Of a DNA stretch of 64,000 nt, positions 1 through 7,601 are shown one piece after another (within the stretch, counting starts at the first letter, position 1; each line of letters starts with the position of its first letter). A program made the translations under genes and the position numbers. This DNA is from Actinomadura mexicana (GTDB lineage Bacteria > Actinomycetota > Actinomycetes > Streptosporangiales > Streptosporangiaceae): NCBI RefSeq assembly GCF_900188105.1, contig NZ_FZNP01000019.1:87784-151783 (forward strand). Reading direction: 5' to 3'. The notes beneath the pieces are model-generated. The model ran no database searches. It saw only the letters and a list, made by a program, of their open reading frames with translations, and was not told where the DNA came from.

Positions 1-242
1 GCGCGCCCGTCGGCCCAGGGCTCGAGCTTGGTGGCGCAGTCGCGCCCGATGGTGTCGACGCAGGCCTGCGTGGTCGGCAGGCATCCGTGCCCGCAGGTGT
101 TGTAGGTCGCGATCCGCAGGTCGAGCTTGCGGTGCGGGCCCTGCGCGGCCTGCGCGCCCGCGGCGGGGACGAGCAGCGCCGCGGCGGCGAGGGCGGCGGT
201 CAGGGTCGCGAGGGGACGGGCGGGGGGACGCGGTGTCCTCAT
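1..242 (-). CDS. secreted endonuclease/exonuclease/phosphatase-like protein (N-terminal part)
   Basis: Only the first 80 codons are present; the gene runs off the left edge. The ATG at 242 has GGAAGG about ten bases upstream. Residues 1-32 look like a Sec signal peptide: an Arg-rich start, an Ala/Leu core and an AGAQA cleavage region, so the product is probably exported. The mature start, KLDLRIATYNTCGHGC, resembles the first strand (RIATYNV) of the endonuclease/exonuclease/phosphatase fold, whose members cleave nucleic-acid or lipid phosphodiesters. Four cysteines between about residues 47 and 67 suggest disulfides. The fold call is an inference because no catalytic residues lie inside the window. 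A LacI-like palindrome sits just upstream (272-289). Confidence 0.55.
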   Translation of the reverse strand, partial: MRTPRPPARPLATLTAALAAAALLVPAAGAQAAQGPHRKLDLRIATYNTCGHGCLPTTQACVDTIGRDCATKLEPWADGR

Positions 243-271
243 GCGAGGAGGCCTTCCGTTGTCGGGGGCGT

Positions 272-289
272 CACATTAACGTTAACGTG
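272..289. promoter_or_regulatory. LacI-like operator palindrome
   Basis: CACATTAACGTTAACGTG is an 18-bp near-palindrome with one mismatched pair and a central CG, the symmetry usual for LacI/GalR-family operators. It lies 30 bp ahead of the secreted protein gene in otherwise very GC-rich DNA. No LacI-family gene is in the window, so the binding protein is unknown. Confidence 0.45.
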
Positions 290-340
290 ATCGTTCACAC
301 ACCATGGATGTTCGGCCATCCGCCTGTCAAGAGCCGAAAA

Positions 341-378
341 GAAAACGACCCGGCCGTCCGCGTGAGCGGACGACCGGG
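341..378 (-). terminator. rho-independent terminator of the mctP operon
   Basis: A 13-bp stem (349-361 with 366-378, one G-U-type mismatch, 4-nt loop) is followed on the minus strand by a T-rich run (GTTTTCTTTTC). It lies about 115 bases after the mctP stop codon and before the next minus-strand gene, the expected place for the operon's end. Confidence 0.8.
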
Positions 379-494
379 CCGTCGGTATGCCGGTCGGGGG
401 TGACCGGATTACCGGAGCAGGGTCCGGTGACCGGTGGCGAGGCCGCTTTCCGCGCGGCGAGCGCCGGCGCCCGCCGATGGTCGGCCTCGCCGGA

Positions 495-2105
495 TCAGGT
501 GCTGGCGCTCAGCTCCAGATCCTTGATCTTCGGGTCGCCCTCGTCGGCGAGGTAGTCCGCCGGGCGCGTCGCGTCCTTGCCGTCCGCGACCTTGGCGGCC
601 CTGCACACCAGGGTTCCGCCGACCGCCACCACCACGTTGACGGCGAGCGCCAGCATGCCGACGTACACCGTGGTCTTGGTGTCCAGGCCGAGGTCGCTCA
701 GCGGGTAGGCCGAGCCGCCGAAGTGCTCCTTGCCCTTCACCGGGTTCGGGATCCGGTACAGCATCCACAGGCCGGCCGCCATTCCGGCGGCCCAGCCGGC
801 GATGAGGGCGCCGCGGTGGAACCAGCGGGTGACGAGGCCGAGCCCCACCGCCGGCAGCGTCTGCAGGATGATGACGCCGCCGATGAGCTGCAGGTCGATG
901 GAGAACTCGGGGTCGAGGGCGAGGATGCACACCACCGCGCCGGCCTTGACGATCAGCGAGACCAGCTTGCTGACGGTCGCCTCCTCCTTGGCGTCGGCGT
1001 CGCGGCGGATGTACTCCTTGTAGATGTTGCGGGTGAACAGGTTGGCCGCCGCGATCGACATGATCGCCGCCGGGACCAGCGCGCCGATGCCCACGGCGGC
1101 GAACGCCACGCCGGCGAACCAGTCCGGGAACATGTGGTCGAAGAGCTGCGGGACCACGGTGTTGGTGTCGGGCTTGCCGCCGGTGCTGACCGGCTTCACA
1201 CCCGCCGCGATCGCCATGTAGCCGAGCAGCGCGATCAGGCCGAGCACGAAGCTGTAGGCGGGCAGCGCCGCCATGTTGCGCTTGATCACGTTGCGGTTCT
1301 TGCCGGCCAGCACGCCGGTGATGCTGTGCGGGTAGAGGAACAGCGCCATCGCCGAGCCGAGCGCCAGCATCGCGTAGTTCAGCTGGCCGCTGCCGGCGAT
1401 CGTGATGCCGTCACCGGGCGCGGGCGTCTTGTCGAACTTGGCCTTGGCCGCGTCGAAGATGTCGCCCCAGCCGCCGAGCTTCGCCGGGATGTACAGGACC
1501 GCGACGATGATGACCAGGTAGATCAGCACGTCCTTGACGAAGGCGATCAGCGCGGGGGCGCGCAGTCCGGACTGGTAGGTGTAGGCGGCGAGGATCACGA
1601 ACGCGATGATGATCGGCCAGTGCCCGTTGACGCCCATCGTCTTCAGCACCGCCTCGATGCCGACCAGCTGGAGCGCGATGTAGGGCATCGTGGCGATGAT
1701 GCCGGTGATGGCGATCACGAGCGCCAGCGTCGGGGAGCCGAACCGGGCCCGGACGAAGTCGGCCGGCGTCACGAAGCCGTGCACGTGCGACACCGACCAG
1801 AGCTTGATCAGTACCAGGAACACCAGCGGGTACACGACGATCGTGTACGGGACGGCGAAGAAGCCCGCCGCGCCCGCGCCGAACACCAGCGCCGGGACGG
1901 CCACGAACGTGTAGGCGGTGTAGAGGTCGCCGCCGATCAGGAACCAGGTGATCCAGCTGCCGAAGCTGCGGCCGCCGAGGCCCCACTCGTCCAGGCTGTG
2001 CATGGAGTCGGGCCGCCGCCACCGGGCGGCGACGAATCCCATCCCGCTGACCAGCAGGAACAGGACGGCGAAGACGATGATCTCGGTGAGGTGGTCGCGT
2101 GCCAT
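495..2105 (-). CDS. mctP: MctP-like monocarboxylate:sodium symporter (SSS family)
   Basis: This 536-residue integral membrane protein of the sodium:solute symporter family has about thirteen hydrophobic helices from residue 8 to about 500 and a polar C-terminal tail. The region RSFGSWITWFLIGGDLYTAYTF matches the MctP branch, which takes up monocarboxylates such as acetate, lactate and pyruvate in Rhizobium. It starts at ATG 2105, four bases after the stop of a DUF3311 protein; that pairing is the usual arrangement for this branch. The substrate is inferred from the family; propionate or other short acids are possible. The operon ends at a strong terminator at 341-378. Confidence 0.85.
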   Translation of the reverse strand: MARDHLTEIIVFAVLFLLVSGMGFVAARWRRPDSMHSLDEWGLGGRSFGSWITWFLIGGDLYTAYTFVAVPALVFGAGAAGFFAVPYTIVVYPLVFLVLIKLWSVSHVHGFVTPADFVRARFGSPTLALVIAITGIIATMPYIALQLVGIEAVLKTMGVNGHWPIIIAFVILAAYTYQSGLRAPALIAFVKDVLIYLVIIVAVLYIPAKLGGWGDIFDAAKAKFDKTPAPGDGITIAGSGQLNYAMLALGSAMALFLYPHSITGVLAGKNRNVIKRNMAALPAYSFVLGLIALLGYMAIAAGVKPVSTGGKPDTNTVVPQLFDHMFPDWFAGVAFAAVGIGALVPAAIMSIAAANLFTRNIYKEYIRRDADAKEEATVSKLVSLIVKAGAVVCILALDPEFSIDLQLIGGVIILQTLPAVGLGLVTRWFHRGALIAGWAAGMAAGLWMLYRIPNPVKGKEHFGGSAYPLSDLGLDTKTTVYVGMLALAVNVVVAVGGTLVCRAAKVADGKDATRPADYLADEGDPKIKDLELSAST

Positions 2106-2109
2106 CGGC

Positions 2110-2361
2110 TCAGCCCCTCTTCTTCGTCATCTGGTACACGAGGACCGTGCAGGCGACGCCCAGCGGGATGAAGGCCAGCTGGATCCAGTAGAAGGCGGGG
2201 AAGCCCGCGAGACGGGGCTCGTCGTCGTTGTAGAGGAAAGTGAGCAGCGGGAGCGCGACGGGCACGATCAGGAGCCAGTTCCAGGGGCTCCGGTCGGTGC
2301 GGTCGGCGTCCGGTGCCGGGGGCTGGGTCGGAGTCGGTTCCCGGGAGTCGTCGGGAGTCAT
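2110..2361 (-). CDS. DUF3311 small membrane protein, partner of the symporter
   Basis: An 83-residue protein whose ATG at 2361 is preceded by GAGGAGG. The first 27 residues are polar and Pro/Asp-rich. Two hydrophobic helices follow, about 29-45 (WLLIVPVALPLLTFLY) and 56-77 (IQLAFIPLGVACTVLVY), ending in a KKRG tail. This is the DUF3311 layout. Such proteins are encoded immediately before SSS-family permeases, and it is presumed to be a subunit or assembly factor of the symporter; its role has not been defined biochemically as far as I know. The four-base gap to mctP implies one transcript. Confidence 0.8.
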   Translation of the reverse strand: MTPDDSREPTPTQPPAPDADRTDRSPWNWLLIVPVALPLLTFLYNDDEPRLAGFPAFYWIQLAFIPLGVACTVLVYQMTKKRG

Positions 2362-2752
2362 AGGGGTCCTCCTCGTCTCGCCCGCGCACGGTCCGCCCGG
2401 ATCGCGCGCGGGACCGTGCCGGGGGTGCGGCCGGGCGAGCCTACACATCCCCTGGTCACAGCCGGATATCGGCCGCGGCACGACTTCGATGGATCGCTCC
2501 ACCGGAGGAAGGGCCAGGTGGGGAACCGGTCGGTACCGGGTCAGGGGACGGCCGGACGGTCCGCCCGGCCGCCGTGTTCGGCTCGTGCCGCGCGTCGCCG
2601 GACGGGCTCGGTCCGCCGCCTGCTCCATGCCGCCGCCCACGAGCGCGAGATGGTCGGCCCCGCGTAACTCGGCCTCGGTGTTCTGCCTGGTCACGACGCT
2701 GCTCCCCGTGCGGGCGCAGAGCCCGCGGGTGCGTCCGTGGTAACCTCGCCGC
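2362..2752. other. divergent intergenic region, mctP operon / trp leader
   Basis: This 391-bp stretch separates the minus-strand DUF3311-mctP operon from the plus-strand trp leader and presumably holds both promoters. I find no convincing gene. A possible -10 for the trp side is TAACCT at 2741-2746, which would place the transcript start almost at the leader ATG. No good -35 accompanies it. Confidence 0.5.
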
Positions 2753-2791
2753 ATGCGAACCGCAGCCTCCCGGTGGTGGTGGCGCCGCTGA
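2753..2791 (+). CDS. trpL: trp operon leader peptide
   Basis: The 12-codon reading frame MRTAASRWWWRR contains three consecutive Trp codons (2774-2782) and ends in TGA at 2789. It lies about 100 bp upstream of the anthranilate synthase gene. Tandem Trp codons in a very short frame ahead of trpE are the signature of ribosome-mediated attenuation, known from Streptomyces and Corynebacterium as well as E. coli. The possible -10 element at 2741-2746 would make the message nearly leaderless, starting about at the ATG. The peptide itself is expected to have no role beyond sensing charged tRNA-Trp. Confidence 0.9.
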   Translation: MRTAASRWWWRR

Positions 2792-2849
2792 GGCGGTGCC
2801 GGTTCGCGCGTGTTCCAGACCAGCGACCGCCCTCATCCGGCGGTCGTTT
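2781..2849 (+). promoter_or_regulatory. transcription attenuator of trpEG
   Basis: Three competing pairings can be drawn. The 1:2 hairpin pairs 2781-2788 with 2793-2800 (8 bp, one G-U). The 2:3 antiterminator pairs GGCGGT (2792-2797) with ACCGCC (2826-2831). The 3:4 terminator pairs 2824-2831 with 2839-2846 (8 bp, perfect, 7-nt loop) and is followed by TTTCGTGTT. Segment 1 overlaps the end of the Trp-codon run, so a ribosome stalled for lack of charged tRNA-Trp would free segment 2 to form the antiterminator. This is the classical attenuation geometry. Confidence 0.88.
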
Positions 2850-2895
2850 CGTGTTCGCGACGCCCGGTGGGGGCCCGACACGAGGGGCCACCGCG

Positions 2896-5058
2896 GTGGA
2901 GACCGTCTCACGACTGCCGCTGACCAGCGAGTTCGTCACGGCCGGGGGCGTACGGGTGACCCGTACCGCCGTCCCGGTCGACTCCGAGCGCAAGTCCGAC
3001 GCGCTGAACGTCCTCGTCGCCGCCGTGGGGGAGCGGCGCGGCGGCGTGCTCAGTTCCGGCATGGAGTACCCGGGCCGCTACAGCCGCTGGCACATGGCCT
3101 ACGTCGATCCCTGCCTGGAGATCGTCGCGCGCGGCCGGACGGTCGCCGTCCGCCCCCTGAACGGGCGCGGCCGGATCGTCCTGCCCGCGCTGGCGGGCGC
3201 GCTGCGCGCCGTCGGCGAGGTGCGGACCGACGAGCCCGGCCTGTTCGAGATCTTCGTCCCGCCGGCCGAGGGCTTCTTCGCCGAGGAGGAGCGCAGCCGC
3301 CAGCCGACCGTCTTCACCGCGCTGCGCGCCGTCGTCGACCTGTTCCGCTGCGAGGACCCCCACCTCGGCCTCTACGGGGCGTTCGGGTACGACCTGTCGC
3401 TGCAGTTCGAGCCGTTGCGGACCCGGCTGGAGCGGCCCGACGACCAGCGCGACCTCGTCCTGCACCTGGCCGACGAGATGGTCGTCGTCGACCGCAAGCG
3501 CGAGACCTCGCACCGGATCTCCTACGAGTTCGAGGTGGACGGGTCGGGCACCGCGGGGCTGCCGCGCGACACCGGGGCGACGCCGGTCCGGCGGCGGGCC
3601 GGCGTCCCGGCGCAGCCCGTCCCCGGCGTTTACGCGCAGATGGTGCGGGACGCCAAGGAGAAGTTCGTCAGGGGCGACCTGTTCGAGGTCACGCCGGGGC
3701 ACGCGATGCACGGGCGCTGCGACGCGCCCGCCGCGTTCTTCGAGCGGCTGCGGGAGTCCAACCCGGCCCCGTACGAGTTCCTGTTCAACCTCGGTGAGGG
3801 CGAGTTCCTGGTCGGCGCGTCGCCCGAGATGTTCGTCCGGGTCAGCGGCGACCGCGTCGAGACCTGCCCGATCGCCGGGACGATCAGGCGCGGCGCCGAT
3901 CCGCTGGAGGACGCCGAGCAGATCCGCACGATCCTGTCCTCGGCGAAGGACGAGTCCGAGCTGACCATGTGCACCGACGTGGACCGCAACGACAAGTCCC
4001 GGATCTGCGTGCCCGGCAGCGTGCGCGTCCTCGGGCGGCGGCAGATCGAGATCTACTCCCGGCTCATCCACACCGTCGACCACATCGAGGGGAGGCTGCG
4101 CCCGGGCTTCGACGCGCTCGACGCGTTCCTCACCCACATGTGGGCGGTGACCGTCACGGGCGCGCCCAAGGCGTGGGCGATGCAGTTCATCGAGGACCAC
4201 GAGGACTCGCCCCGCCGCTGGTACGGCGGCGCGGTCGGCTGCGTCGGCTTCGACGGCTCGATGAACACCGGCCTGACGCTGCGGACCGCGCAGATCCGCG
4301 ACGGCGTGGCGACCGTCCGGGCCGGGGCGACGCTGCTCTACGACTCCGATCCCGACGAGGAGGAGCGCGAGACGCATCTCAAGGCCAGCGCCCTGCTGAG
4401 CGCGCTCGCCGCCGTGCGGAAGGGCGCCGGCGCCGCGCCGCAGGAGACGCCGCTCCCCGTGCAGCCGGGCGAGGGCGTCCGGGTGCTGCTCGTCGACCAC
4501 GAGGACTCGTTCGTCAACACCCTCTCCGACTACTTCCGGCAGCACGGCGCCTCCGTGGTGACCCTGCGGCACGGGTTCCCGGTGCGGCTGCTGGACGAGC
4601 ACGCGCCCGACCTGGTCGTGCTGTCTCCCGGCCCCGGACGCCCGGAGGACTTCGGCACTCGTGCCCTCCTGGACGAGTTGGACGCCCGGAAGCTGCCGGT
4701 CTTCGGCGTCTGCCTCGGGCTGCAGGCGATGGTCGAGCACGCCGGCGGCGAGCTGTCGCTGCTGCCCGAGCCGTCCCACGGCAAGCCCGGCCGGGTGAAG
4801 GTCGAGGGGGGCGACCTGTTCGAGGGCCTGCCGGAGGAGTTCACCGCCGCCCGCTACCACTCGCTGCACGCCACGCCCGACCGCGTGAAGGGATTCCGGA
4901 TCACGGCACTGACCGGGGACGTCGTCATGGCGATCGAGGACCCGGTGCGGCGGCGCTGGGCCGTGCAGTTCCATCCGGAGTCGATCCTCACCGCCGCCGA
5001 GGGCGCCGGGCACCGCATCGTCGCCAACGTCCTGCGCCTGTGCCGCTCCCGGGGCTGA
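2896..5058 (+). CDS. trpEG: anthranilate synthase, fused TrpE-TrpG
   Basis: This 720-residue protein makes anthranilate from chorismate and glutamine, the first step of tryptophan synthesis. Residues about 10-510 are the chorismate-binding TrpE part (GASPEMFVRV, ETCPIAGTIRRGADPLED, CTDVDRNDKSRIC). Residues about 530-720 are a class I glutamine amidotransferase with Cys606 (FGVCLGLQ) and His693/Glu695 (QFHPES). I chose GTG 2896 because GAGGGG lies nine bases upstream and earlier in-frame codons fall inside the attenuator. The single-chain TrpEG form is known from Streptomyces venezuelae and rhizobia. PhzE has the same fusion, but the Trp-codon leader argues for tryptophan synthesis. Confidence 0.92.
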   Translation: METVSRLPLTSEFVTAGGVRVTRTAVPVDSERKSDALNVLVAAVGERRGGVLSSGMEYPGRYSRWHMAYVDPCLEIVARGRTVAVRPLNGRGRIVLPALAGALRAVGEVRTDEPGLFEIFVPPAEGFFAEEERSRQPTVFTALRAVVDLFRCEDPHLGLYGAFGYDLSLQFEPLRTRLERPDDQRDLVLHLADEMVVVDRKRETSHRISYEFEVDGSGTAGLPRDTGATPVRRRAGVPAQPVPGVYAQMVRDAKEKFVRGDLFEVTPGHAMHGRCDAPAAFFERLRESNPAPYEFLFNLGEGEFLVGASPEMFVRVSGDRVETCPIAGTIRRGADPLEDAEQIRTILSSAKDESELTMCTDVDRNDKSRICVPGSVRVLGRRQIEIYSRLIHTVDHIEGRLRPGFDALDAFLTHMWAVTVTGAPKAWAMQFIEDHEDSPRRWYGGAVGCVGFDGSMNTGLTLRTAQIRDGVATVRAGATLLYDSDPDEEERETHLKASALLSALAAVRKGAGAAPQETPLPVQPGEGVRVLLVDHEDSFVNTLSDYFRQHGASVVTLRHGFPVRLLDEHAPDLVVLSPGPGRPEDFGTRALLDELDARKLPVFGVCLGLQAMVEHAGGELSLLPEPSHGKPGRVKVEGGDLFEGLPEEFTAARYHSLHATPDRVKGFRITALTGDVVMAIEDPVRRRWAVQFHPESILTAAEGAGHRIVANVLRLCRSRG

Positions 5059-5217
5059 CCGTCCCCTGGGTGGAGGCGTCCGTAGTTCCGAAGCACTAGG
5101 GACCGGGGCCCGGAAATGGGCCTGAGGTTCCTGTCGCGGCCCCCGTCGCGGCGGAAGACTTGTTCCCGGCCACAGCGCGCCGCCCTTCCGCGGCGCGGGT
5201 GATCGCCGTTATCCCGC

Positions 5218-5246
5218 GGAGGGGGGAGGCCCGTCCTCCCCCCTCC
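5218..5246. terminator. perfect 12-bp hairpin downstream of trpEG
   Basis: GGAGGGGGGAGG (5218-5229), a 5-nt CCCGT loop and CCTCCCCCCTCC (5235-5246) form a perfect, almost pure purine/pyrimidine stem about 160 bp after the trpEG stop. There is no T-run, which is common for actinobacterial terminators. A terminator for trpEG is the likeliest role; a 5' structure of the next small gene's message is an alternative. Confidence 0.55.
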
Positions 5247-5322
5247 GCAACAAAACGGGTATTTCGGTCATCCACAATGAGATTGTGGTTTCTTGGGCTT
5301 CTCTGGGGGGACGCCGGAAGCC

Positions 5323-5469
5323 ATGATGACAATCCTGTGGCTCATCGCGGTCATCCTGGTGATCGCCGGCATCTACGTGATCCTCGCGCGTCGCGACCTG
5401 CTCTGGGGCATCGTCCTCATCGTCGTCGGACTCCTCGTCGGCCCCGGTGGGGTGAGCATCTTCACCTGA
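5323..5469 (+). CDS. GPGG-motif small membrane protein
   Basis: This 48-residue protein has ATG at 5323 (or 5326) preceded by GGAAG. It has one hydrophobic helix at about residues 3-20 (ILWLIAVILVIAGIYVI), a short polar RRD turn, a second helix at about 25-37 and the conserved tail GLLVGPGGVSIF. The GPGG tail and length match a family of tiny actinobacterial membrane proteins of unknown function. It stands alone between the trpEG hairpin and a dehydrogenase gene. The overlapping longer frame at 5160-5507 has ordinary shadow composition and was not chosen. Confidence 0.75.
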   Translation: MMTILWLIAVILVIAGIYVILARRDLLWGIVLIVVGLLVGPGGVSIFT

Positions 5470-5506
5470 CCGAAAACTCGGCCGGCCGGGGCGAAACCCT
5501 GACGTG

Positions 5507-5517
5507 ACCTGTCAGGT
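5507..5517. promoter_or_regulatory. candidate WYL-regulator operator
   Basis: ACCTGTCAGGT is a perfect 5-1-5 palindrome 21 bp ahead of the SDR gene. Its half TGTCAGG recurs inverted (CCTGACA, 7531-7537) just upstream of the neighbouring WYL-regulator gene, suggesting that this regulator controls both promoters. The link is an inference from two sites. Confidence 0.4.
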
Positions 5518-5538
5518 TTCGGTGCCAGCATCATCCCC

Positions 5539-6456
5539 ATGAGCCGTGCACTGACAGGAAAGACCGCACTGGTCGCGGGCGCCACGCGCGGAGCGGGACG
5601 GGGAATCGCCGTCCAACTCGGCGCCGCGGGCGCGACCGTCTACGTGACGGGACGGTCCACCCGGACCCACCGGTCGGAGATGGACCGTCCCGAGACCATC
5701 GAGGAGACCGCCGAGCTGGTCACGGCCGCTGGCGGCGAGGGCATCGCCGTCCAGGTCGACCACCTCGACCCGGAGCGGGTCGCCGCCCTCGTCCGCCGCA
5801 TCGACGAGGAGCGCGGCAGGCTGGACGTCCTCGTCAACGACGTCTGGGGCGCGGACCGGCTCTTCGAGTTCGGCAGGCCGCTGTGGGAGCAGTCCCTGGA
5901 CGACGGCCTGCGGATGCTCAGGCTGGCCATCGACACCCACGCCATCACCAGCCACTGCGCCCTGCCGCTGCTGATCCGCGAGCCCGGCGGCCTGGTCGTG
6001 GAGATCACGGACGGGACCGCCGAGTACAACGCCGCGTACCGCAGGGAGTGCGGCTACTTCTACGATCTCGCCAAGAGCGCCGTCATCCGGATGGCCCTCG
6101 CCCAGTCGGAGGAGATCGCGCCCTACGGCGCGACGGCCCTGTCGCTGACGCCGGGATGGCTGCGCTCGGAGGCGATGCTCGACAACTACGGCGTCACCGA
6201 GGAGACCTGGCACGACGCCGCGAAGGCGACGCCGCACTTCGCGATCTCCGAGTCGCCGGCGTTCGTGGGGCGCGCCGTCGCGGCACTGGCCGCCGATCCG
6301 GACCGGGCGCGCTGGAACGGGGCGTCGCTGTCCAGCGGCGGGCTCGCCCAGGTCTACGGGTTCACCGACGCGGACGGCAGCCGCCCCGACGCCTGGCGCT
6401 ACATCGTCGAGGTGGAGCAGGCGGGCCGTCCCGCCGACGTCACCGGCTACCGGTAG
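5539..6456 (+). CDS. short-chain dehydrogenase/reductase
   Basis: This 305-residue SDR protein has a Rossmann nucleotide-binding motif near the N-terminus (LVAGATRGAGRGIA, residues about 11-24), a VNDVWG segment in place of the usual NNAG, and the catalytic pair in YDLAK near residue 175. VYVTGRST at the end of the second strand, with Arg following Gly, favours NADP(H). It ends in a C-terminal extension (GFTDADGSRPDAWRY) shared by a group often annotated only as SDR oxidoreductase. The substrate is unknown. It converges with a WYL regulator, and the two promoter regions share a TGTCAGG motif, so that regulator may respond to this enzyme's substrate. Confidence 0.85.
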   Translation: MSRALTGKTALVAGATRGAGRGIAVQLGAAGATVYVTGRSTRTHRSEMDRPETIEETAELVTAAGGEGIAVQVDHLDPERVAALVRRIDEERGRLDVLVNDVWGADRLFEFGRPLWEQSLDDGLRMLRLAIDTHAITSHCALPLLIREPGGLVVEITDGTAEYNAAYRRECGYFYDLAKSAVIRMALAQSEEIAPYGATALSLTPGWLRSEAMLDNYGVTEETWHDAAKATPHFAISESPAFVGRAVAALAADPDRARWNGASLSSGGLAQVYGFTDADGSRPDAWRYIVEVEQAGRPADVTGYR

Positions 6457-6527
6457 CCGGCGGCCCCGGGCCGGCCGGGGAGCGGGACCGGCGGGCAGGA
6501 CCGCCCGCGCGGGCGGGGCCGCGCGGG

Positions 6528-7511
6528 TCAGTCCGCCGTCCGGTAGAGCTCCGCGAGCCGGGCGGCGTTGCCCGCCATCCGCGCCCGCAGCTCCGGCGGG
6601 GCGAGGACCTCGACCTCGGGCCCGAGGCGCATCAGCTCGGACGCCGCGACCGCCGCCGACTCCACCGGCAGCATGGTCACCACCCACCCCCGCTCGTCGG
6701 GCTCGCCGGCGGCCGCGGCCGCCTGCCGGGCCGCGTACGGCTCGACGGCGTACCGCAGGATCCGCATGCCGGTGGGGGACAGGCGCACCGTGGCCTCCTC
6801 GCGCAGCACCGACCGCACGAAGGCGGCGGCCTGCCCGCGCCAGTGCCCGGCGAGGTCGAAGTCCTCGTCGCGCTGGAAGAACTCCCCGGTGGGGCGGACG
6901 GCGGCGACGCGGTCCACCCGGTAGGTGCGGTGCCCGCCGCCGGTCCGTGCGACCAGGTACCAGACGCCGTTCTTGAGGACGAGCCCGTACGGCTCGGCCG
7001 TCCGGGTGACCTCGGAGTCCTTGCGGCGGTAGCGCAGCTCCACGGTCTCGTCGTCCCACACGGCGCGGGCGAGGTCGCGCAGCAGCGGCGGCGGTCCGCT
7101 CTCGCCGAACCAGCCGGGCGCGTCCAGGTGGAAGCGCTGGTTCGCGCGGGCGGGCGCGTCGCGCAGCGCCCTCGGCAGCGCGGCGAGGACCTTCAGCTCG
7201 GCGGCCGCGAGCGCGTCGGCGCGTCCCATGTCCCCGGCGGGGCCGGGCAGCCCGGACAGGAACAGCGCCTCGGCCTCCTCGCGGGTGAGCCCGGTGAGCC
7301 GCGTCCGGTAGCCGCCGACCAGCCGGTACCCGCCGCCCCGCCCCTGGTCGGCGTAGACCGGCACCCCGGCCGCCGACAGCGCGTCCATGTCCCGGTAGAC
7401 GGTGCGCTCGGACACCTCCAGCTCGCGCGCCAGTTCGGCGGCGGTCATCGTCTCCCGCGACTGCAGGAGGAGCACGGTGGAGATCAGGCGGGCGGCGCGC
7501 ACGGTGACCAT
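6528..7511 (-). CDS. YafY-type HTH/WYL transcriptional regulator
   Basis: This 327-residue regulator has a DeoR/HTH_11-type helix-turn-helix at about residues 5-55 (MTAAELARELEVSERTVYRDMDALSAAGVPV) followed by the linker GRGGGYRLVGGYRT. A WYL domain follows (VELRYRRKDSEVTRTAEPYGLVLKNGVWYLVART, about 150-185), then a WCX-like C-terminal extension. WYL domains sense small ligands or nucleic acid. The start ATG 7511 gives a standard length; the ribosome site is weak. CCTGACA lies about 20 bp upstream (7531-7537), matching a half-site ahead of the facing SDR gene and pointing to autoregulation. Confidence 0.85.
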   Translation of the reverse strand: MVTVRAARLISTVLLLQSRETMTAAELARELEVSERTVYRDMDALSAAGVPVYADQGRGGGYRLVGGYRTRLTGLTREEAEALFLSGLPGPAGDMGRADALAAAELKVLAALPRALRDAPARANQRFHLDAPGWFGESGPPPLLRDLARAVWDDETVELRYRRKDSEVTRTAEPYGLVLKNGVWYLVARTGGGHRTYRVDRVAAVRPTGEFFQRDEDFDLAGHWRGQAAAFVRSVLREEATVRLSPTGMRILRYAVEPYAARQAAAAAGEPDERGWVVTMLPVESAAVAASELMRLGPEVEVLAPPELRARMAGNAARLAELYRTAD

Positions 7512-7601
7512 CCTGCCGAACGGGAGGGTTCCTGACAATTTCGTGGGAGGTTCGCCGCATTCGCCTGTGCCGGCAGGTCGGGTGGCTGCTAATTTCGCGG
7601 C

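Noticed and set aside
5160..5507. 115-codon frame overlapping the GPGG protein
   Set aside because: No conserved motif or ribosome site; the shorter overlapping frame has two clean helices and the GPGG tail.
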